Assembly (NCBI GenBank): GCA_021205255.1
Contig: JAJPXW010000182.1
Span: 1 to 5,180, forward strand
Origin: Burkholderiales bacterium
Lineage (GTDB): Bacteria; Pseudomonadota; Gammaproteobacteria; Burkholderiales; Burkholderiaceae_F
Direction: 5' to 3'
Length of the DNA: 5,180 nt
Position numbers and translations under genes: made by a program. Of this stretch, positions 1 to 5,180 are shown in pieces. The stretch's first letter is position 1; each line of letters starts with the position of its first letter. Under the pieces are notes generated by a model, which had not been told where the DNA came from, did not search any database, and saw nothing but the letters and a program-made list of their open reading frames with translations.

Positions 1-29
1 GCATCGCCAAAATTGAAGTCAGAAACTGT

Positions 30-980
30 CTAATTACTGGTATGAAATATTGAGGTTAACTCTGCTATTTTTCTGGCGGACGAAGAGTCAAAACCACCCC
101 AAGAGTCTTTTTCTATATTGGGGTGAGAATTCCTGGGCTTTCCACTGAAATAAAGATCCGAGGAAGTTGGAATTTCAGAGTCACTCCCTGTAGAGCCGGT
201 TTGACCTTCACTAAAAGTTGGTGGTGGAATTACGCGAGGATTAGAGTTGTAGTTACCATAAACAGGTGTGGATACAGTCGTAGCTGGAAGTTCACTTTTT
301 AGTTTTGGTTGTTCCGGTTGAACATAAGATTTTGGCTGGGACCCAGAAGATTCTTGATGAAATAAAAAGCCAGCTTGTTCCAACACTTCGAAAAGAAACA
401 TGAGGAATTTCGACGGAGTGTCAGTAGCAAAGTCCGCGATTTGTTTAATCCACAAACTTTTATCCGTGGAGTGACCAACGGCGGCACAAACTGGTATAGG
501 ACACTCGATTATGGAACGGCATAATTCCTCATTATTTAGCCGATACAAATCCTCTTGCCCACCACCTCCACGGCAAAAGCATATCAAATCAGGTCTTTCT
601 CCATCTGTTGTAATATTCCTAAGCAAATTGGCCAGATTGGAGTAGAAGCTCTGCATCTCGTATCTATTCCTAGGCATGATGCTGGCAGACTTCGATTCAA
701 AAACCACATGTTCTTCTATAGCTTTCTGCTTAGTGTCGGAAATCCCTTCGTATCCTTTTTCGATATCACTCCAGCCAGCGCCTCTAGTGCCAACGAACCA
801 AATAACGAGTGTGTGATTCTTAACTCTAGTTGCTAGGGCTTTTATTAAGTCCTGACCACGTTTCTTTCTTTGAGGGTTCCTCTTATATAAATCGAGGATG
901 TCTTGTGGAGGACCGGAGAGTCGGTAGGAACTATTATTTTGTTTCGTCCTACCAATCGAAGTGCGGCGCCCCATTTTCAT
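30..980 (-). CDS. Stand-alone exonuclease VII large subunit (XseA) catalytic-domain protein, 316 aa
   Basis: This protein resembles only the central nuclease domain of XseA, the large subunit of exonuclease VII, which degrades single-stranded DNA to oligonucleotides in the cytosol. Seen directly: PPQDILDLYKRNP (residues 24-36), CRGGGGQEDLYRLNNEEL (136-153), PIPVCAAVGHSTD (161-173) and ADFATDTPS (182-190). They align with the E. coli segments around ALHDILHVLKRR, GRGGGSLEDLWSFNDE, IPVVSAVGHETD and ADLRAPTPS. By this alignment D27, R137, H170 and D173 match E. coli D155, R205, H238 and D241, reported as essential. Missing are the ~100-residue N-terminal OB fold and the long C-terminal coiled coil that binds XseB; normal XseA is about 400-450 aa. 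Residues ~206-300 are a Ser/Pro/Thr/Gly/Asn-rich tail, probably disordered. About 60 extra residues lie between D27 and R137. The ATG at 980 has no clear Shine-Dalgarno; the ATG at 974 (Met3) is an alternative. No xseB is nearby. Domain identity is fairly sure; activity and role are inference. Confidence 0.85.
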   Translation of the reverse strand: MKMGRRTSIGRTKQNNSSYRLSGPPQDILDLYKRNPQRKKRGQDLIKALATRVKNHTLVIWFVGTRGAGWSDIEKGYEGISDTKQKAIEEHVVFESKSASIMPRNRYEMQSFYSNLANLLRNITTDGERPDLICFCRGGGGQEDLYRLNNEELCRSIIECPIPVCAAVGHSTDKSLWIKQIADFATDTPSKFLMFLFEVLEQAGFLFHQESSGSQPKSYVQPEQPKLKSELPATTVSTPVYGNYNSNPRVIPPPTFSEGQTGSTGSDSEIPTSSDLYFSGKPRNSHPNIEKDSWGGFDSSSARKIAELTSIFHTSN

Positions 981-1005
981 GCATCAAATTGAAATTACGT
1001 CATTA

Positions 1006-1034
1006 ATTTTAGACACTCAATGGGCGATAAAACA
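1006..1034 (-). promoter_or_regulatory. Weak sigma-70-like promoter candidate for the XseA-like gene
   Basis: Read on the minus strand, TGTTTT (1029-1034) and TAAAAT (1006-1011) are separated by 17 bases, and the start codon lies 25 bases beyond the -10 element. The -10 matches TATAAT at five of six positions, but the -35 is poor. In such AT-rich DNA a match like this can arise by chance. It is offered because the 240-base gap suggests this gene has its own promoter. Confidence 0.25.
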
Positions 1035-1119
1035 GTTGGAATCTTTATCGATTTAGTCGAAGGTCTCTGAGGCTATACCGTTTCTCTATTTTAGGAAAGG
1101 TCAATAAGTCGTGACAAAT

Positions 1120-1153
1120 AAGGAAAAGTTTGGGATCGAAATGCCTTCCCCTT
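1120..1153 (-). terminator. Weak hairpin downstream of the TPR gene, possible terminator
   Basis: On the minus strand the arm AAGGGGAAG (1153-1145) can pair with CTTTTCCTT (1128-1120) as nine base pairs, two of them G-U, around a 16-base loop. It starts 68 bases past the TAG of the TPR gene. The 3' arm and the following ATTTGTC are moderately T-rich, but there is no uninterrupted T run, so a role as an intrinsic terminator is only possible. The rest of the 240-base gap (981-1220) shows no ORF or RNA gene that I can recognise. Confidence 0.22.
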
Positions 1154-1220
1154 GGTCTAGGACCTTTTAGCAACGTAATACTTACTTGTATGAACTTAGA
1201 GTCACAGACTTAGTTGTGGT

Positions 1221-2750
1221 CTACTGTATAGTTTTTTCAGCATCCTTTTCTTTCTGTATCTCATCTCCGTCCCAAATCAGAGGCTTTGCATCTTGCATGA
1301 AAAGCTGGAAACCAGAAAATCGTGAGTAGTTATCCCAAAAGAATCTTTCAGCCATTTGGAGAACTGGATCGATATTCCAAGCAATGAAATCCAAGTACCA
1401 AAATACCATGCCAAAAGAAGCCCCGGTAATTGTTATAGGTTGAGGTACAGGACCTTCGAGTAATGCTGCTTGAAGCTTATTTAATAGATCGTAGTTTTTG
1501 TCGAAGTCCTTACCTCTAGCGTAAGGAGGGGCAAAGAAGAAAAAACCTGGCGTGGCGCCATGTGCGATTAGTTCATTAGCGTGCTTGTCGGAATTCGATA
1601 AATAATCGTCTAGCAACTCTTTGCAACTAGTACAGCCATCAGTGATGTCCCATCTCTGCTTTTCATCTGCAATTCCCGAGGGCTCTCCTTTCATTACTGG
1701 CGTTGTGTAGGTAAGAGGATGCTGGAAATAGTAGTTGGGTTCAAGACTAAGTTCATAGCCTTTTTCTACCCAGATCTTGCCAAGATCAGCTAAAGGAAAC
1801 GAGGGTGCGGCTTTTGGTGATTCAAGTGGTTCTACTTCATAAAAATAGAACATACGGGGGATTTCGCCGATTGCGATGTTCACTAACCATTTAAGTGTCT
1901 TAATAGCAAGATCTTTGCGGTTTTTCACAAGATCAACAAGCTTGTCTGAATAGGCCGAAAGGGCGTATGTACCATCTTCTTGTTTTTCTAGCCATCCTGT
2001 TACTTCTTTTAAAGTTACAGTGGAGTTGGGATTCTCACCGATAGGGATCTCCCAATGAGGTGCTGGTTGATAACCAACAAGGCAGTCCCATCTTTCTTTA
2101 AGGTTCCCAGGCATTTTTCTTTGCAAGAAAACCAACTCTTGGAACTTGCACCAGTCTCCTCCAGGACTGAGAGCGAGTTGATTTCGGTTGTCATTTCCTC
2201 CAATATCTATACTGATCGAACCGACAGCCTGTTTGATTATTTCGTCAATATTGTGTAATAGAGAAACGTCTTCTTCAGTCTGGACTCCGTCAGCAGCTAA
2301 CTTGCAAAGTTGTGGTTCAATCTTTGTAATCTCTTGCCAGAAAAAATTGGCTCTCCGCTCAAAAGGCAATTCAAAATGTGGATGTTTCATCCAAGATAAA
2401 CACCGGTCTATGCCGTATTGAGCTTCGTTATCGTCAGGCCGTTCCTCTAGAGCTTTTTGTAAGTACTGCAATGCGACCATCTTTTGGTCAAGGTTGTAGT
2501 AGCTAATCCCCATTAAAACATTCCATTCAGCCTGATCTTTGCCCCAATCCTTCCATTTTTCTAAAACTTTGATGGCGTCACGGTAGATCCAGTAGTCAGG
2601 CCAGCCGCATGCTACTCCGTTGTAAGCTCTGGCTAAGACGAGAGATAGTTCAGGGGTTAGCTCGATATCGGATTCTGTGTCCAATGCTTTAATAATGGCT
2701 AGAAAGTTTCTTTCTTTTAACCACTCATTACATTGTGTCAATAGATCCAT
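1221..2750 (-). CDS. Tetratricopeptide-repeat protein with large conserved C-terminal domain, 509 aa
   Basis: The N-terminal ~115 residues are helical and TPR-like. One unit spans about residues 35-67 (ELSLVLARAYN through DAIKVLEKWKD). A clearer one spans 74-107, with WNVLMGISYYNLDQ followed by ALQYLQKALEERPDD, the usual TPR helix pair ending in P-D/N. Residues ~125-475 form a separate domain starting RRANFFWQEITKIEPQL and containing HGATPGFFFF (398-406) and ITGASFGMVFWYLDFIAW (441-458). From memory this layout, with a closing Gly-Ala then YLDFIAWD-type block, matches a family annotated only as 'tetratricopeptide repeat protein' in many bacteria, about 500 aa long. I know no assigned function. 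There is no signal peptide or membrane helix, so it is probably cytosolic and works by protein-protein contact. The start is well supported by an AGGAG seven bases before the ATG. The stop is TAG. No frameshift or truncation is seen. Confidence 0.88.
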   Translation of the reverse strand: MDLLTQCNEWLKERNFLAIIKALDTESDIELTPELSLVLARAYNGVACGWPDYWIYRDAIKVLEKWKDWGKDQAEWNVLMGISYYNLDQKMVALQYLQKALEERPDDNEAQYGIDRCLSWMKHPHFELPFERRANFFWQEITKIEPQLCKLAADGVQTEEDVSLLHNIDEIIKQAVGSISIDIGGNDNRNQLALSPGGDWCKFQELVFLQRKMPGNLKERWDCLVGYQPAPHWEIPIGENPNSTVTLKEVTGWLEKQEDGTYALSAYSDKLVDLVKNRKDLAIKTLKWLVNIAIGEIPRMFYFYEVEPLESPKAAPSFPLADLGKIWVEKGYELSLEPNYYFQHPLTYTTPVMKGEPSGIADEKQRWDITDGCTSCKELLDDYLSNSDKHANELIAHGATPGFFFFAPPYARGKDFDKNYDLLNKLQAALLEGPVPQPITITGASFGMVFWYLDFIAWNIDPVLQMAERFFWDNYSRFSGFQLFMQDAKPLIWDGDEIQKEKDAEKTIQ

Positions 2751-2757
2751 GCGATTT

Positions 2758-2762
2758 CTCCT
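2758..2762 (-). promoter_or_regulatory. Shine-Dalgarno site of the TPR gene
   Basis: AGGAG on the minus strand, separated by seven bases from the ATG at 2750. It is the only strong ribosome binding site in the window. It fixes the TPR gene start and shows that the host uses Shine-Dalgarno initiation, so its absence in front of the other two genes is worth noting. Confidence 0.85.
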
Positions 2763-2790
2763 GAGTCTTTAGCCCTTTCCCTTAGCATAC

Positions 2791-2819
2791 TTCATATTTT
2801 TCGCTATCTTCAGTGTCCA
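2791..2819 (-). promoter_or_regulatory. Candidate sigma-70-type promoter for the TPR gene
   Basis: On the minus strand TGGACA (2814-2819; five of six matches to TTGACA) and TATGAA (2791-2796; four of six matches to TATAAT) are separated by exactly 17 bases. The -10 ends 40 bases before the ATG, leaving a short leader that contains the AGGAG. Position and spacing are right, but the -10 is imperfect and no start site can be seen from sequence alone. Confidence 0.4.
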
Positions 2820-2880
2820 AGTTGTTGGAGTAAAGCATACGAACTAACCCTATGAGGAATTAGGGGGTGGAAATGGCCTC

Positions 2881-2925
2881 AAAGGCAGGCGTCTGTCCAT
2901 AAGTTCTTGAACTAGGCCTGCCTTT
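2881..2925. repeat. Perfect 10-bp inverted repeat (AAAGGCAGGC / GCCTGCCTTT) with nested hairpin
   Basis: The arms AAAGGCAGGC (2881-2890) and GCCTGCCTTT (2916-2925) are exact reverse complements. The 25-base interval contains a second inverted repeat, AGTTC (2902-2906) / GAACT (2909-2913). The folded form would be a GC-rich stem, an asymmetric internal loop and a small top stem. The arms start with AAA and end with TTT, so a short T run closes the stem in either direction, as in a weak bidirectional terminator. A protein-binding palindrome or a dispersed genomic repeat are alternatives. Confidence 0.6.
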
Positions 2926-2970
2926 ACGAAATGTCCTAAATAAAGAAGAGGATAGCTAAAGTCTATTTTC

Positions 2971-3022
2971 AATTGGGAGAGAGTCAGGATCGAGTGGCCG
3001 CTATCTTCCTGACTCTCCAATT
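2971..3022 (-). terminator. Strong bulged hairpin downstream of the repeat-protein gene, likely transcript end or structured RNA element
   Basis: GAGAGTCAGGA (2979-2989) pairs perfectly with TCCTGACTCTC (3007-3017). After a three-base bulge on one side (2976-2978), AATTG (2971-2975) pairs with CAATT (3018-3022). This gives 16 base pairs around a 17-base loop. It begins 77 bases past the TGA of the repeat-protein gene, where a terminator would be expected. Neither strand has a real T tract right after the stem, so it is not a classical intrinsic terminator. It could instead protect a 3' end, belong to a small RNA, or be a dispersed repeat. Confidence 0.45.
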
Positions 3023-3098
3023 TCAGACTTTTATGTAACTTCGAGTTTACTGTGAAAGGAAAAAGCTCTCTTAAATCAAAGCTATTGCGTTACTTATT

Positions 3099-5042
3099 TC
3101 AGTTGTCTCGGCTTTGGGCAGTGTTTTCGATTTGCTCACTAACCTCATCTATTTCAGCCGATATTTTTTCTACCAGGGCATCTATAACAGCTTTTCTCAT
3201 TTCCTTTAGTACTTTCATGATATTTCCACCGTTCCATATAATCGACTGAAGACAGATATCTAAAGTTTTCATGTTGTCAGGCAGAAATTCGTAAGCCTCT
3301 GGAGTGCGTTCTAAAGCCAAGCTAAATAACTCCTTTGTACGGTATTTTTCAGGAATTGCCTCGAATATCATTCTCCATTCCCCGTAGTTCTTAGGGGTAT
3401 TTGGTCCAACGATTAAGGCTTCTTGACACAACTCTAGGGTTTTAAGTTTTTCGGGAACGCCTTTAAGGTTTGATCCATGACATCTAATTGCATACTGGCA
3501 GAATTCCTTGGTTTTAAAGACCTCAGGAACTGAAGACATAGCATAGGCGGATTTCTTGACGGCTTCCTTACAAAGTGCGAGGGTCTTGACGTTGTCCGGA
3601 ATAACCTCAAAAAGATCAGGATCGGAAGCAAAAGCTAGTTTCGCTATTGAGGGAGTTAGGAATTTTTCTGGAACAAGAGCAATCATTCCAGCACTTCCTT
3701 TTACTGCTAGTTTGCACATCTTCAGTGTTCGAGATTCTTCAGGAATACTTGCAAGGGCTTCTGGATTACTCTTAATCGCCAATATGCATAGCTCTTCTGT
3801 GACTAGTTCAGGAGGAACGTAAGAAATTGCTTCCCCATCATCTTCTATTGCAAGTCTGCATAATTCAGGGGTTTTATATTCTTCGGGCACATATTGGAGG
3901 TCTTTGCCCCAAATCCGTACCATGTTTTCACAAAGCCCTTTGCTTCTAAGAGATTTAGGTACGTCTCCAAGGCTGACACCTTCAATATCTTTAGTGAGAG
4001 ACACTAAAGTTTCGACTATTTCTGGATCCGTGTCTTTAGGTATAAATTTTTTGATTCCTGGGTCTGTTGGGTCATAAACTGGAGGAAGCATATAGACAGT
4101 GGCACTTTTATTTTTGGGCGTAGCTTCTTCTTCCTCTTCGTCAATTTCTATTTCAATATCTTCTTCAGAAAGATCTTCTCCAATATCTTCTTCAAAAAGA
4201 GTGTCATCCTTATAGGATTCAACTATATTTATTGGTGGGATTGGTGCATATTCTCTATACGGATTTGTACATGCAACTTCTTGATTATTCGGCTTGTTTT
4301 TAAAATCCAGCCAACTTTCAATGCCGGCATCAATGAATTTTTGTGGTATGAATTGCTTCGCTTTATTGGACTGGCGCAGAGCTTCTAGGCATAGCTGAAA
4401 GGTCTTATATTTTTCAGGTACCTCTTTAATTGCTTCCCAATTTCTCGCTACGGCGTAATTGCAAATCTTCTGAGTGACAAATTTTTCAGGAAAGTAAGAC
4501 AGGTTGAATTGTGGTTCACGCCAAAGCGCCAACTTGCAAATTCTTTCAGTTCTCAGTGCCTCTGGCACGGTAGGAAGCCTAGTTCCGTAAATCATGACTT
4601 CTTCTGACATCTCTTCCGTTTTGAATTTTGCTGGAATACTTATGTATGTCCCATGAGGGTTCGCCTCGAAAGCCGTATTGCAAATTTCTTGTGTAACTAG
4701 TTCTGGTGGAAGCTGATGCAGAATAAAGGGACTGTGCTTAATTACCTCCACATAGAAATCTTTCGTAAGGAATCTCTCAGGCACGTATTTCAAGCTTTCA
4801 CTGTTTGCTTTCACAGCCGTCAAATAGTCATTACGGGTCATGAATTTCTTAGGTACGTATTGGATGTCTCCTGTAAAAATTGCTAGTTGGCAAATGTCCT
4901 TGGTCAGTAGTTTTCTAGGAATCCACCGTAAGTTCCATGTGGTTTTTTCAACGGCTAACTGAGCTATTTCAGGAGTCCACTGATCCTTTGGGAATTTGTT
5001 GAAAAATTCTGGGAGGACTTTTATAGGAGATTTCTTTGCCAT
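3099..5042 (-). CDS. Long degenerate-repeat (VP-x3-x-T-x3-C-x2-A) solenoid protein with acidic hinge, 647 aa
   Basis: The protein is built of about 20 units of roughly 22-26 residues with the pattern V/I-P-x3-hydrophobic/K-T-x2-L/I-C-x2-A-hydrophobic, for example VPEKLKTLELCQEAL and VPPELVTEELCILAI. Numbered from the ATG, units fill residues ~17-244 and ~361-611. Between them is a linker with a very acidic stretch at ~283-307 (SEEDIEIEIDEEEEE within it). After the last unit a helix rich in K, E, I and V (~612-640) may form a short coiled coil. The units resemble DUF4116-like repeats found in large bacterial proteins. The fold is probably an alpha solenoid used for binding partners; no catalytic motif is visible. 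Frequent conserved Cys and no signal peptide suggest the cytosol. An in-frame TTG at 5057 would add five residues, but it has no ribosome site. The ATG at 5042 follows AAGAAAAA and is preferred. The stop is TGA. The function is unknown. Confidence 0.85.
   Translation of the reverse strand: MAKKSPIKVLPEFFNKFPKDQWTPEIAQLAVEKTTWNLRWIPRKLLTKDICQLAIFTGDIQYVPKKFMTRNDYLTAVKANSESLKYVPERFLTKDFYVEVIKHSPFILHQLPPELVTQEICNTAFEANPHGTYISIPAKFKTEEMSEEVMIYGTRLPTVPEALRTERICKLALWREPQFNLSYFPEKFVTQKICNYAVARNWEAIKEVPEKYKTFQLCLEALRQSNKAKQFIPQKFIDAGIESWLDFKNKPNNQEVACTNPYREYAPIPPINIVESYKDDTLFEEDIGEDLSEEDIEIEIDEEEEEATPKNKSATVYMLPPVYDPTDPGIKKFIPKDTDPEIVETLVSLTKDIEGVSLGDVPKSLRSKGLCENMVRIWGKDLQYVPEEYKTPELCRLAIEDDGEAISYVPPELVTEELCILAIKSNPEALASIPEESRTLKMCKLAVKGSAGMIALVPEKFLTPSIAKLAFASDPDLFEVIPDNVKTLALCKEAVKKSAYAMSSVPEVFKTKEFCQYAIRCHGSNLKGVPEKLKTLELCQEALIVGPNTPKNYGEWRMIFEAIPEKYRTKELFSLALERTPEAYEFLPDNMKTLDICLQSIIWNGGNIMKVLKEMRKAVIDALVEKISAEIDEVSEQIENTAQSRDN
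3210..3962 (-). repeat. C-terminal protein repeat array, about ten units
   Basis: Units start with VPKSLRS, VPEEYKT, VPPELVT, IPEESRT, VPEKFLT, IPDNVKT, VPEVFKT, VPEKLKT, IPEKYRT and LPDNMKT. They follow the consensus more closely than the N-terminal array, and eight of ten have the Cys. The VPEKLKT unit carries about ten extra residues (PNTPKNYGEW region) before the next IPEKYRT. A weak extra unit (IPKDTDPEIVETL) may precede the array. Confidence 0.8.
4308..4994 (-). repeat. N-terminal protein repeat array, about ten units
   Basis: This region encodes nine clear units and one decayed unit, starting in turn with FPKDQWT, IPRKLLT, VPKKFMT, VPERFLT, LPPELVT, IPAKFKT, VPEALRT, FPEKFVT, VPEKYKT and the decayed IPQKFID. 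The units are diverged in protein sequence, so the array is old and not a recent tandem DNA amplification. Five units carry the conserved Cys four positions after the Thr. Confidence 0.8.
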
Positions 5043-5180
5043 TTTTTCTTGCGACAATTAATAAATTTGGAAATAATTATTCGTTAAAACCACTGCTAAT
5101 GGCCTTCGCTTTCAGTAACGACTTTAAATGAGTTTGCACTAACTACCTTACATATTTTGTTTTACAGACCGTTCTTTGAC

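Larger units (their letters stand above)
2751..3098. other. 348-base intergenic region with several inverted repeats, no gene
   Basis: No credible coding sequence is seen on either strand; plus-strand starts such as the ATG at 2852 meet a stop within a few codons. From left to right it holds the TPR gene's ribosome binding site and promoter candidate, a small hairpin CCCTA (2848-2852) / TAGGG (2861-2865) with an 8-base loop, the 10-bp inverted repeat 2881-2925, and the large hairpin 2971-3022. It is thus the 3' region of the repeat-protein gene joined to the 5' region of the TPR gene. Confidence 0.7.

Noticed and set aside
555..836. Plus-strand 93-aa ORF opposite the XseA-like gene
   Set aside because: It lies wholly inside the conserved catalytic region on the other strand, has no ribosome site and shows no family resemblance; it is a shadow ORF.
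30..980. XseA-like gene as a decayed pseudogene of a normal xseA
   Set aside because: The frame is open, all key motifs and catalytic residues are kept, and an internal insertion and a distinct tail show long independent evolution; no OB-fold remnant is visible upstream.
1154..1164. GGTC-TAG-GACC small palindrome
   Set aside because: A four-base-pair stem with a three-base loop is expected by chance in a sequence of this length.
2055..2421. Overlapping plus-strand ORFs of 67 and 77 aa
   Set aside because: Both lie opposite the well-supported TPR gene, overlap each other in different frames, and have no domain or start signal.
3060..3083. AGCT/AGCT short hairpin followed by five T on the minus strand just after the repeat-protein stop
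   Set aside because: The stem is only four base pairs; too weak to call a terminator despite the T run.
3052..3249. Plus-strand 65-aa ORF starting MKGKSSLKSK with hydrophobic residues
   Set aside because: It looks a little like a small membrane peptide, but most of it is the complement of the repeat protein's C-terminal helix and it has no ribosome site.
3434..3822. Minus-strand 65-aa and plus-strand 88-aa ORFs inside the repeat gene
   Set aside because: They are out-of-frame shadows of the repetitive coding sequence.
3210..4994. Repeats as a CRISPR array or recent tandem DNA duplication
   Set aside because: The periodicity is at the protein level within one open frame; DNA units are diverged and of unequal length, with no constant repeat and unique spacer pattern.

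Overview
The window carries three intact protein-coding genes, all on the minus strand, that fill about 85% of the sequence. Reading in their own direction (right to left) they are: a long solenoid-type repeat protein (3099-5042), a TPR-containing protein with a large C-terminal domain (1221-2750), and a stand-alone protein built around the catalytic domain of the exonuclease VII large subunit (30-980). I see no tRNA, rRNA, CRISPR array, insertion sequence or phage structural gene.

The organism is a bacterium. Long uninterrupted ORFs with no introns, a textbook Shine-Dalgarno AGGAG seven bases before the TPR gene, and XseA homology all point that way. Base composition looks moderately AT-rich (by eye). 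The repeat protein is of a type I associate with large, repeat-rich genomes such as spirochaetes, Fibrobacter-like or PVC-group bacteria, but the sequence does not fix the phylum and I do not name one.

Layout: 5043-5180 is an AT-rich upstream region of the repeat gene. The 348-base gap 2751-3098 holds a strong 16-bp bulged hairpin (2971-3022), a second perfect 10-bp inverted repeat (2881-2925), a small CCCTA/TAGGG hairpin, a plausible sigma-70-type promoter and the ribosome binding site of the TPR gene. The 240-base gap 981-1220 holds a weak hairpin and a weak promoter candidate for the XseA-like gene. With gaps of 348 and 240 bases and promoter-like sequences in each, the three genes look like separate transcription units rather than one operon.

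How they work together: nothing in the sequence ties them into one pathway. Two are likely protein-interaction scaffolds with no visible enzymatic motif, and one is a likely nuclease. The most notable single item is the XseA-like protein. It keeps counterparts of the four residues known to be needed in E. coli XseA (D155, R205, H238, D241) but has lost the DNA-binding OB fold and the coiled coil that recruits XseB. A coordinated nuclease/scaffold system is possible but is not demonstrated here.
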